A DNA stretch of 64,000 nt from Thermosediminibacter oceani DSM 16646 (GTDB lineage Bacteria; Bacillota; Thermosediminibacteria; Thermosediminibacterales; Thermosediminibacteraceae). A program made the translations under genes and the position numbers. The notes beneath the pieces were generated by a model that saw nothing but the letters and a program-made list of their open reading frames with translations, was not told the DNA's origin and ran no database searches. Of the stretch, positions 33,305 through 40,938 are shown piece by piece (position 1 is the first letter of the stretch; every line of letters starts with the position of its first letter). The DNA is taken from positions 62,001-126,000 of the forward strand of contig NC_014377.1 in the NCBI RefSeq assembly GCF_000144645.1, read 5' to 3'.

Positions 33305-34336
33305 ATGGCCGAGATAAGAGTGGAAAATGTGAGCAAGGCTTTCGGAGGAGAAAAAATCATTAAGGATATAAGTTTTGAGGTGGCCGGCGGGCAGCTCCTA
33401 TCACTTTTAGGCCCTTCGGGAGCCGGCAAGACTACGCTTTTGAAGATAATAGCCGGGCTTTTAAAGCCCGACGCCGGTGAAATCTACTTCGACGGCGTCC
33501 CGGTAGTGAAGGTGCCGGTGGAAAAGAGGGGAGCCGTGCTCGTTTTTCAGGACTACCTGCTCTTTCCCCACATGACCGTAGAGCAAAACGTGGCCTTCGG
33601 CCTCAGGATGGCCGGAGTTCCCCGCTATAAAAGGGCAAGGATAGTAGCCGAGATGCTCGCCCTGGTGGACATGAAGGGATACGAACACAAATACCCCCAC
33701 GAACTTTCCGGAGGCCAAAAGCAACGGGTTGCCCTGGCGAGAGCCTTGGCGGTGAAGCCGCGCGTGCTTCTTTTAGACGAACCTTTTTCCAACCTGGACC
33801 CGCGCCTCAGGGAATCCATGAGGGAGTTCACCCGGGACCTTCAGCGCAGAATGGAGATGACCACCATCCTGGTGACCCACGACTGGGAAGAGGCCTTCAT
33901 GATGTCCGACAGGATAGCGGTGCTGATTGACGGCTCGATAAAGCAGGTGGGCACTCCCGAGGAAGTGTATTTCAGGCCGGCATCCCTGGAAGTGGCCGAG
34001 TTTCTCGGCGACAAAAAAAATTACGTGAAGGGCATGGTCAAAAACGGCGTTTTTTTCTGTCCTCTTGGAAATTTGCCCGCACCGCAGGCAGCCGACGGAG
34101 ATTATACGGCAGTGATAAGGCCCGAACACGTGAGAATTTCACCGGGAGGCGAAAGGGCGGGCTGGACGATATGCGATACGCGGTTCGCCGGGGGGTGCGT
34201 CTACTACAGGGTGTTTCGGGAAGGCCTTTCGCTTTTGTGCGCCGCGGATAACACCGTGATTTACAGGCCGGGTGAGAAGGTGGATGTATCGGTGGATTTT
34301 TCAAAAGCAATACTCTTTAGGACGGGCTTTGATTAA
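33305..34336 (+). CDS. ABC transporter ATPase, YnjD/PotA-type
   Basis: A 343-aa ATPase with Walker A GPSGAGKTT (residues about 37-45), Q-loop FQDYLLFPHM, signature LSGGQKQRV, Walker B LLLDEPFSNLD and H-loop VTHDWEEA, plus a C-terminal TOBE-like extension (about 260-343) as in PotA- and FbpC-type importers. All catalytic residues are intact. AAGGAG lies before the ATG. A diverged copy of the last codons and the following ~80 bases lies upstream of the orphan cas6 at 19.5 kb. Confidence 0.93.
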   Translation: MAEIRVENVSKAFGGEKIIKDISFEVAGGQLLSLLGPSGAGKTTLLKIIAGLLKPDAGEIYFDGVPVVKVPVEKRGAVLVFQDYLLFPHMTVEQNVAFGLRMAGVPRYKRARIVAEMLALVDMKGYEHKYPHELSGGQKQRVALARALAVKPRVLLLDEPFSNLDPRLRESMREFTRDLQRRMEMTTILVTHDWEEAFMMSDRIAVLIDGSIKQVGTPEEVYFRPASLEVAEFLGDKKNYVKGMVKNGVFFCPLGNLPAPQAADGDYTAVIRPEHVRISPGGERAGWTICDTRFAGGCVYYRVFREGLSLLCAADNTVIYRPGEKVDVSVDFSKAILFRTGFD

Positions 34337-34378
34337 TTCAAAGCTCTTATTTTGTTTTGGAAGGATATTGCCCTTTCA

Positions 34379-34429
34379 ATGTCGAAGAAAAAAAGAATAA
34401 TTGCTGGCGGCGGTCAAGGTGATCTATAG
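34379..34429 (+). pseudogene. 16-codon remnant with a dinucleotide-binding-like start
   Basis: A short frame MSKKKRIIAGGGQGDL and stop, matching the frame MSKKESTIAGGG upstream of the orphan cas6. The pattern (basic start, then IIAGGG) is what begins many FAD/NAD-binding proteins. It may be the stub of a lost oxidoreductase gene that once followed the ABC transporter, or a small regulatory peptide. GGAAGG lies 14 bases upstream, which is long. Confidence 0.4.
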
Positions 34430-34441
34430 GAGGGACCTTAT

Positions 34442-34762
34442 ATGAAAAAATGGATCCGGGCAATGCTGCTTTCGCTCCTGGGATATATCCTGATGGAGGC
34501 CGGCAGGAGCTTTAACAGGGAGGTAAAAGGGAAAGGGAAAACCCGCGTGGATTTAAGTCCCCTTTACCTTGCCGGGATTCTGCTTGTCCTTATGGCGGCC
34601 GGTGTAGTTTTATTAGAATTGTGGCCGCTTATCGCGCTGGGGGGCCTTGCCTGGTACCTGTATAAATCCCGTAAAAAAATACCGGATACAGGGCGAAAAG
34701 GTGAAGACGGAAGTATAGATATGGAGTACGACGAACGCACCGGTACCTGGAAGCGAAGTTAG
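34442..34762 (+). CDS. small membrane protein of unknown function
   Basis: A 106-aa protein with one hydrophobic segment at the N-terminus (RAMLLSLLGYILMEAG) and a stronger pair in the middle (LYLAGILLVLMAAGVVLLELWPLIALGGLAWYLY), and a polar tail ending DMEYDERTGTWKRS. I do not recognise a family. GGAGGG is well placed before the ATG. The next gene, a DNA methyltransferase, begins 15 bases after its stop and may be co-transcribed. Confidence 0.65.
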   Translation: MKKWIRAMLLSLLGYILMEAGRSFNREVKGKGKTRVDLSPLYLAGILLVLMAAGVVLLELWPLIALGGLAWYLYKSRKKIPDTGRKGEDGSIDMEYDERTGTWKRS

Positions 34763-34777
34763 GATGGGGGGATTTAG

Positions 34778-36001
34778 ATAAAAGGCACTGACAGGATCAT
34801 CAAATTTCTCACCGAGCGGCCGGGAGAAACCCGGACGCGGATCGAATACGTCGCCGTCGAGGGGGTAGAAGTACCCCGGTTCGTAAACGAATTCTGGACA
34901 TCCAGGCAGAGGCAGGCTTCTTCCATCCATGAGATCTCCTACAGGGCCTGCTTTAAACCCCAGCTTCCTTCCTTTTTCATCCAGCTTCTCACCGGCGAGG
35001 GGGACGTGGTGTACGACCCCTTCAGCGGGCGCGGCACCACGGTGGTGGAGGCGGGGCTCTTGGGAAGAAGGGTTATATCCAACGATATAAACCCTCTCAG
35101 CGAAATCCTGTGCCGCCCCAGGTTCTTTATCCCGTCGCCGGATGAGGTGGAAGAAAGGCTCCGGCAGGTGCCGATTAATACCGGAGCCCGGGCGGAAATG
35201 GACCTTTCGATGTTTTACCACCCGGATACCGAGGCGGAAATAGTCTCCTTAAGGAATTACCTCAACAAGAGAAGGCAGGAGGGGACGGAAGACGACGTTG
35301 ACCGCTGGATAAGGATGGTGGCCACCAGCAGGCTGACGGGGCATTCGCGCGGCTTTTTTTCGGTCTATACATTGCCACCCAACCAGGCCGTGACCCCCGA
35401 AAGGCAGGCAAAGATAAACGAGAGACTGGGGCAGAAGCCCGAGTACCGGGATACCAGGGCCATCATCATGAAAAAGACGAAAAGCCTTCTCGGGAGGCTT
35501 GAACGCAGGGAAAAGCTAAACCTTTTAAAGGCCGGCAGATCGGCGCTCTTTTTGAGCTGTGACGCCCGACACACACCCGGGATCGAATCCGGGTCGGTGG
35601 ATCTTACGGTCACTTCCCCTCCTTTCCTCGATGTGGTGGATTACGCCTCCGACAACTGGCTTCGCTGCTGGTTTAACGGTATAGACCCCAACGACATCGC
35701 AAAGAGGATAACGGTGGCCCGGGATCTTTCAGACTGGTGCGGCATAATGCAGGAGGTGTTTTTCGAGCTTTACAGGGTAACGGCGCCGGGGGGATGGGTG
35801 GCCTTCGAGGTCGGAGAAGTGCGAAGGGGGTCCATCAACCTGGACGAGCACGTGGTGCCGCTGGGGCTGAGAGCCGGATTCGAATGCCCGGGCATAGTGG
35901 TCAACCAGCAGCACTTTACCAAGACATCCCATATATGGGGCATAGATAACAACAGTTACGGGACCAATACCAACCGGATCGTGCTTTTTTACAAGGGTTG
36001 A
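34778..36001 (+). CDS. site-specific DNA methyltransferase (N4-cytosine/N6-adenine type), non-canonical start
   Basis: An amino-methyltransferase of about 407 aa. The SAM-binding motif I is YDPFSGRGTTVVEAG, and the catalytic motif IV is TSPPFLDVVDYASDNW, about 200 residues later. The only ordinary in-frame start (GTG 35006) lies at motif I and would delete part of the fold. Upstream the frame stays open and protein-like (ISYRACFKPQLPSFFIQLLTGEGDVV) back to a TAG at 34775. The first codon after it is ATA, with AGGATGGGGGG at good spacing. I therefore annotate an AUA start at 34778; a base change from ATG is the other explanation. No restriction gene adjoins it, so it may be an orphan methylase. 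It ends 2 bases from the convergent dnaE. Confidence 0.8.
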   Translation: MKGTDRIIKFLTERPGETRTRIEYVAVEGVEVPRFVNEFWTSRQRQASSIHEISYRACFKPQLPSFFIQLLTGEGDVVYDPFSGRGTTVVEAGLLGRRVISNDINPLSEILCRPRFFIPSPDEVEERLRQVPINTGARAEMDLSMFYHPDTEAEIVSLRNYLNKRRQEGTEDDVDRWIRMVATSRLTGHSRGFFSVYTLPPNQAVTPERQAKINERLGQKPEYRDTRAIIMKKTKSLLGRLERREKLNLLKAGRSALFLSCDARHTPGIESGSVDLTVTSPPFLDVVDYASDNWLRCWFNGIDPNDIAKRITVARDLSDWCGIMQEVFFELYRVTAPGGWVAFEVGEVRRGSINLDEHVVPLGLRAGFECPGIVVNQQHFTKTSHIWGIDNNSYGTNTNRIVLFYKG

Positions 36002-36003
36002 TC

Positions 36004-39000
36004 TTACGGGCACCGGCCTTCCCGGGAAGTTGTAAGGTCGCAGCCTGTGAGAGGCCGGATTTCCTCCGCCACTACGGTCCGGTGGCCGTCGTCGTTCAGG
36101 TCCACCCAGCCTTCCACCAATACAACGGAGCCCACGTAAATCCAGGGGGCAAAAAGGCGCAACTGACGGGGGAAAATTACGAGCTCCACCGAGCCGGTGA
36201 GGTCTTCCAGCCTGGCGAACAACATGCGCTCGCCGCTGCGGGTCCTGCCCGACCGGAGATCCAGCAGTATGCCTGAGATCCTGACCCTTTGCTTTTCGCC
36301 AATTTCTTCCACGTCCGAAGCGGTATGGGTACAGGTTTCCTCCGGCCTTCCTTTTATAAATTCCATCGGGTGGGCTGTAATGTAGTAGCCCATTGACATC
36401 ATCTCCTGGGCCATCTTCTGGCTGGGGGTGAAGTCAGCCACGGAAAGGTCTGCGGCCAGGGCTTCAACGTCCGGATTTTCGTTCAGGAGGCAGAGCTGGT
36501 TTTGAGGCCGGCCGGAGCACCCGGAAAGCATCCATTTCAGGGAGATGATGAGCGCGGGACGGGGTATGCCGAAGGAGTCGAAGGCCCCCGAAAACACCAG
36601 GGACTCCAGAGCCCTGGCGTTTATGACCCTCCGGTCCACCCGGCGGCAGAAATCGAAAAAACCTGTAAAGGGGCAGTCCTCGCGGGCCTGCAGGATTTCC
36701 TCCATCCCCCGGGGCCCCAGGTTCTTTATAAGGGCGAGGCCGGCTCGTATGGCGCGCTGGTGCGGTCCACCTTCGGGTACAAACCCCGCGCCGCTCATGT
36801 TTATGTCCGGCAAAAGCAGCCGGATTTCCCGGCGGCGGGCTTCACACAGGTAAAGCTGCAGGCGCGACGGAGTGTCCATGTAAAGGTTAAAAAGCGATGC
36901 GAAATATTCCAGGGGAAAATGCTCCCGCAGGTAAACGGTGCGGTAAGCCATGACGGCGTAGGATATGCTGTGGGACTTGTTAAAGCCGTAGTCTCCGAAG
37001 GCCTCCAGGGTGGCGAACAATTCCCCGGCGGTTTTTTCATCGATGCCCCTTTCCACCGCCCGCTTCAGGAACCGGGGTTTTTCCCTCTCTATCTCATCTT
37101 TTTTCTTTTTGGCGATGGCCCGGCGCAGCAGGTCCGCCTCTCCGGGCGTATAGCCGGATATAAGGCAGGCCGCCTGCATGAGCTGTTCCTGATAGACGAA
37201 TACGCCGTAGGTATCCCTGAGCACCGGTTCCAGGGCGGGGTGGATATACGAAACCGGCTTTATGCCCTGGCGGCGGGCTATGAATTCTTCGGCCATGCCG
37301 CTCTTTAAGGGGCCGGGGCGGTACAGGGCAAGGACCGCGGACAGGTCCTCGATGTTTTTGGGCTTTATCCTTCTCAGCATTTTCCTCATGCCTCCGGATT
37401 CCAGTTGGAAACAGCCTCCCGTATCTCCCCGGGCCAGGACCATATACGTTTTTTCGTCGTCAAGGGGTATTTCCTCCGGTTTCATATCGATGCCGTACCG
37501 ATCCCGGACCAGCTTCAGCGTCTCGCCGATGACGGTCAAAAACCTGAGCCCCAAAAGGTCTATTTTCACAAGGCCCAGCTCTTCCAGGGCGTACATGTCC
37601 GCCTGGGTTATTATCTCCTCACCCGATGCGCGCTGGAGCGGCACGTATTCGGTAAGGGGCCTGTCGGCTATCGCCACCCCTGCCGAGTGCTGGGTCATAT
37701 GGCGGGGAAGCCCCTGGAGCTTGCGGGCGATGGCAAAGGCCCGGCGGACCCCGGCGTCGTTTTTGACAAGGGAAGAAAGGTGCGGGCTTTCCTTTAGCGC
37801 ATCTTCCAGGTTTATGTGGGAGTAAGGAATGCGGGAGCAGGCGGCGTCTATTTTTTCGTAGGCAAGGCCCAGGGCGCGCCCCGTGTCCCTGAGTGCAGCC
37901 CGCGCCTGAAGGGTGGAAAAGGCGCCCACGTGGGCGATGCGCTCCCTGCCGAAGCGGTGCCTTATGTATTCCAGCACTTCCCGCCTCCCCAGGTGGCACA
38001 GGTCGATGTCGATATCCGGCGGGCTTATCCTTTCGGGATTCAAAAACCTCTCGAAGATGAGGCCGTATTTTAAGGGATCCACGTCGGTTATGCCGAGCAC
38101 GTAGGCCGCCAGGCTTCCGGCCGCCGAACCGCGCCCTGCCCCTACGATGATTCCCCTTTTGCGGGCAAAATCCACGATGTCCTTGACTATGAGAAAGTAG
38201 CCGGCGTAGCCGGTCTTTTTTATCACCGAAAGCTCGTAATTAAGTCTATCCTTCACCTCCTGCGGCAGCGGGCGGCCGTATCGCGCAGCTGCCCCCTGAA
38301 AACAAAGTTTTCGCAGATAGTCGTCGGCGCTAACCCCTTCGGGCAGGGCTATTTCCGGCAGTTTAGTCCCTCCCAGGGGAAGGCGTACGTCACACCTCTC
38401 CGCTATGGCTACGGTGTTTTCGAGGGCCCCGGGGATCTCACGGAACAAAGCCTCCATTTCCGCGGGGCTTTTGAGGTAATGCTGGTTTCCCGGCAGAGAC
38501 GCCGCTTCGCCCAGAGCGGAGAGGGTCTGGACCGCGAGCAGCACCCTGTGGGTTCCGGCGTCCGAGGGCTGCAGGTAGTGGACGTCGTTGGTGGCCACGA
38601 GCCCGATTCCCAGCCTTTCGGCGATGGACCTCATCCAGAAGTTGGCCTTTTTCTCGGCGGCAAGCCCGTGGTATTGGAGCTCCAGAAAGAAGTTGTCCCG
38701 GCCGAAGATGTCCGCATACTCTTTTGCCGCTTCCTCGGCAGCTTTTACGTCTCCGCGAAGGATGAGGTCCGCCACCTGGCCCCGGATGCAGCCGCTCAAA
38801 GCAATTAAACCCTTGGCGTGCGATGCGAGGAGCTTTTTGTCAACCCTGGGGCGGTAGTAAAAGCCGTCCACATGGGAACGGGTGACCAGGGAGAGCAGGT
38901 TTTTGAACCCTTCCTGGTTTTCCGAAAGCAGCACCAGGTGGTGGAAAGATTCCTTCCCCCACCGGCAGGTTACATCCTCGACCACGTATACCTCGCATCC

Positions 39001-39189
39001 CAGTATGGGCTTTATGCCCGCCTCCAGGCATAGCCTGTAAAAGGGAACCATGCCGTAGAGGCCGCCGTGGTCGGTCAGGGCCAGGGCAGGCATGGCAAGT
39101 TCCGCCGCCTTCTTCACCAGCAGGGGCAGGCGGCACAGGCCGTCGAGCAGGCTGTATTCCGAATGGACGTGAAGGTGACAGAAGGCCAC
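36004..39189 (-). CDS. dnaE: DNA polymerase III alpha subunit, DnaE type
   Basis: A 1061-aa replicative polymerase, slightly shorter than typical DnaE. It starts with a PHP domain (AFCHLHVHSEYSLLDG). The polymerase core includes GAGRGSAAGSLAAYVLGI, the catalytic aspartates in PPDIDIDLCHLG, and the thumb/fingers. The C-terminus has an OB-fold (VRISGILLDLRSGRTRSGE ... LVEGWVDLNDDG). I chose the GTG at 39189 because AGGAGGGG lies 5 bases upstream and the PHP domain follows directly. Upstream in-frame codons do not look like protein of this family. It is convergent with the methyltransferase. Confidence 0.95.
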   Translation of the reverse strand: MAFCHLHVHSEYSLLDGLCRLPLLVKKAAELAMPALALTDHGGLYGMVPFYRLCLEAGIKPILGCEVYVVEDVTCRWGKESFHHLVLLSENQEGFKNLLSLVTRSHVDGFYYRPRVDKKLLASHAKGLIALSGCIRGQVADLILRGDVKAAEEAAKEYADIFGRDNFFLELQYHGLAAEKKANFWMRSIAERLGIGLVATNDVHYLQPSDAGTHRVLLAVQTLSALGEAASLPGNQHYLKSPAEMEALFREIPGALENTVAIAERCDVRLPLGGTKLPEIALPEGVSADDYLRKLCFQGAAARYGRPLPQEVKDRLNYELSVIKKTGYAGYFLIVKDIVDFARKRGIIVGAGRGSAAGSLAAYVLGITDVDPLKYGLIFERFLNPERISPPDIDIDLCHLGRREVLEYIRHRFGRERIAHVGAFSTLQARAALRDTGRALGLAYEKIDAACSRIPYSHINLEDALKESPHLSSLVKNDAGVRRAFAIARKLQGLPRHMTQHSAGVAIADRPLTEYVPLQRASGEEIITQADMYALEELGLVKIDLLGLRFLTVIGETLKLVRDRYGIDMKPEEIPLDDEKTYMVLARGDTGGCFQLESGGMRKMLRRIKPKNIEDLSAVLALYRPGPLKSGMAEEFIARRQGIKPVSYIHPALEPVLRDTYGVFVYQEQLMQAACLISGYTPGEADLLRRAIAKKKKDEIEREKPRFLKRAVERGIDEKTAGELFATLEAFGDYGFNKSHSISYAVMAYRTVYLREHFPLEYFASLFNLYMDTPSRLQLYLCEARRREIRLLLPDINMSGAGFVPEGGPHQRAIRAGLALIKNLGPRGMEEILQAREDCPFTGFFDFCRRVDRRVINARALESLVFSGAFDSFGIPRPALIISLKWMLSGCSGRPQNQLCLLNENPDVEALAADLSVADFTPSQKMAQEMMSMGYYITAHPMEFIKGRPEETCTHTASDVEEIGEKQRVRISGILLDLRSGRTRSGERMLFARLEDLTGSVELVIFPRQLRLFAPWIYVGSVVLVEGWVDLNDDGHRTVVAEEIRPLTGCDLTTSREGRCP

Positions 39190-39352
39190 GGGAACCCCTC
39201 CTACAAACATTTGTTTGTATATATTATATACCCGTCCGCGGTTTTTTAGAAGGGGAAATTTATAGCATTTATCCGTCCCGCGCAAAACTTATGATTTTTT
39301 ACGACCTATATGGGATAAATTAATTATGACGCGGGAAATTGGAGGGAATGCC

Positions 39353-39766
39353 TTGGTTCAGAGGGTGGGATACGGTGTGGCGGCGGGCCTTATATCGGCC
39401 CTCATCTCTCTGGTTTTTAACACAAGGCTGGCCGGGGCGGTGAAGGAGGAGGCGGTAACCCTTGGGGCTCCGGTGCTCGAAGAAATCATCAAGACCGGTT
39501 TAGCGGCGCTGCTGGGAGGGGATATACTTTCGTCCCACGTCGCCTTCGGGGCGGTGGAAGCCTTTTACGATGCAGCCCGGAGCTGGAGCCGCCGTTCGTG
39601 CCTGGCAGGTGCCCTTGCCCTGCTGAGCCATGCGTTTTTCGGCGCCGCCGCGGTCATGACGGCGGACCGTTCCGGGAACCTGGCCGCGGGAATTTTTATT
39701 TCCGCGCTGCTTCATATAGGCTGGAACGGTTGGGTGATGGGGAATAGGGTTCAATCAAAAAAATGA
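39353..39766 (+). CDS. small PrsW-like membrane protein (putative intramembrane glutamic protease)
   Basis: A 137-aa membrane protein with four motifs like those of the PrsW family: APVLEEIIKTG, FGAVEAFYD, LSHAFFGAAA and LLHIGWNGW. In PrsW these carry the glutamates and histidines of the active site. It is shorter than PrsW (about 220 aa), so the function is a cautious guess. I prefer the TTG at 39353 because GGAGGG is 6 bases upstream; the ATG at 39326 lacks such a site. It lies between divergent dnaE and a GerMN lipoprotein gene. Confidence 0.55.
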   Translation: MVQRVGYGVAAGLISALISLVFNTRLAGAVKEEAVTLGAPVLEEIIKTGLAALLGGDILSSHVAFGAVEAFYDAARSWSRRSCLAGALALLSHAFFGAAAVMTADRSGNLAAGIFISALLHIGWNGWVMGNRVQSKK

Positions 39767-39811
39767 GAAAAAGAATAGATTGATATTAAAGTAAATTGCG
39801 GAGAGTGATTT

Positions 39812-40720
39812 ATGATGAAAAAAATTACGGCCGTGTGTCTTTTGCTCTGTCTCCTGGCAATCCTGGCCGCGTGTATGCCGGGAAAACGCACCGCCAGGAT
39901 AAACCTTTACTATAACAATGAGGACAACAGCGAGATCCTCGTAGAGGAGAGAACCGTCCAGATGCCGCGGGGCAAGACCTTATCCCAGGTGGCTGTGGAA
40001 GAGCTGCTAAAAGGGCCGACAAAAGAAGGGCTGAAGTCCAACATTCCCAAAGGCACAAGGCTTTTAGAATTAAAAGTTGATAACAAACAAGCAACCGTGA
40101 ATTTTTCAAAGGAATTCGCCCGTTTCCCCGGCGTGATGGCGGAGAGCTTTGTGGTGATCTCGGTGGTGAACACCCTGGCCGACCTGCCGGAAATAGAAAA
40201 AGTGCTTATACTCGTTGAGGGGAAGGAGCTTATCGCGCCCAGCGGCAACCCTTACGGACCGCTCGGCAGGTACGACATTGAAAAGATAAACCGGGACCTG
40301 AATAAAGTTGCGGTAACGCTCTACTTCACCGGCGAAAATGCCATGTACCTGGAGCCGGAAGTCAGGGAGGTGCAAAAGGACGGAAGACCCCTGGAGCAGA
40401 TCGTAGTGGAAGAACTCATAAAGGGACCCACAAAACCGGGGCTTTTCAGGACCATACCCGAGGGGACGAAGCTGCTGTCGATAGAGGTAAAAGACGGTAT
40501 CGCCTACGTCAACTTTTCAAAAGAGTTTAAGGAAAATCACTGGGGCGGCTCCACCGGTGAGGCCCATACCATCAATTCTGTAGTGAATTCCCTCACGGAA
40601 CTTCCAGGGATCGAGAAGGTTCAGTTCCTGATCGAGGGTAAAAAGGAAGACACCCTTGCAGGTCACATGATCTTCGACGAACCTTTTTCCAGGAACGAAA
40701 ACATCATAAAGAAGGAATAA
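39812..40720 (+). CDS. lipoprotein with two GerMN domains
   Basis: A 302-aa protein with a lipoprotein signal (LAILAAC, Cys about 21) and two tandem GerMN domains (about 30-150 and 168-290). Each has the block EELLKGPTKEGL / EELIKGPTKPGL, then ATVNFSKEF / AYVNFSKEF and a final VNTLADLPEIEKV / VNSLTELPGIEKV. GerM of Bacillus, which has the same domain, acts in sporulation and germination, probably at the forespore envelope. GGAGAG is upstream of the ATG. Confidence 0.85.
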   Translation: MMKKITAVCLLLCLLAILAACMPGKRTARINLYYNNEDNSEILVEERTVQMPRGKTLSQVAVEELLKGPTKEGLKSNIPKGTRLLELKVDNKQATVNFSKEFARFPGVMAESFVVISVVNTLADLPEIEKVLILVEGKELIAPSGNPYGPLGRYDIEKINRDLNKVAVTLYFTGENAMYLEPEVREVQKDGRPLEQIVVEELIKGPTKPGLFRTIPEGTKLLSIEVKDGIAYVNFSKEFKENHWGGSTGEAHTINSVVNSLTELPGIEKVQFLIEGKKEDTLAGHMIFDEPFSRNENIIKKE

Positions 40721-40938
40721 TGAAGATGTGCCGGGTTTAAAAGCCCGGCGCCGGCTTAATCTATAAAATACGGCGGGTCCTTGAGTTGCTATATGGTATA
40801 ATATTTTATATAATATAATAGCCGAATCAGCTGAACTTAATAAAGGACCGGTAAACCGGCGATAATAATAAAAGTGGCTGACTTGCTGATAATTGTCATA
40901 ATATTAAAAAATGTCTTGGACACCAAAGGGAGTAAAAG

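Noticed and set aside
40731-40756. Terminator after the GerMN gene (GCCGGG...CCCGGC-like stem)
   Set aside because: The stem is present, but there is no T-run after it, so I did not list it as a terminator.
40781-40802. Promoter TTGAGT...TATAAT upstream of mfd
   Set aside because: Only 10 bases between the two boxes, too short for a sigma-A promoter.
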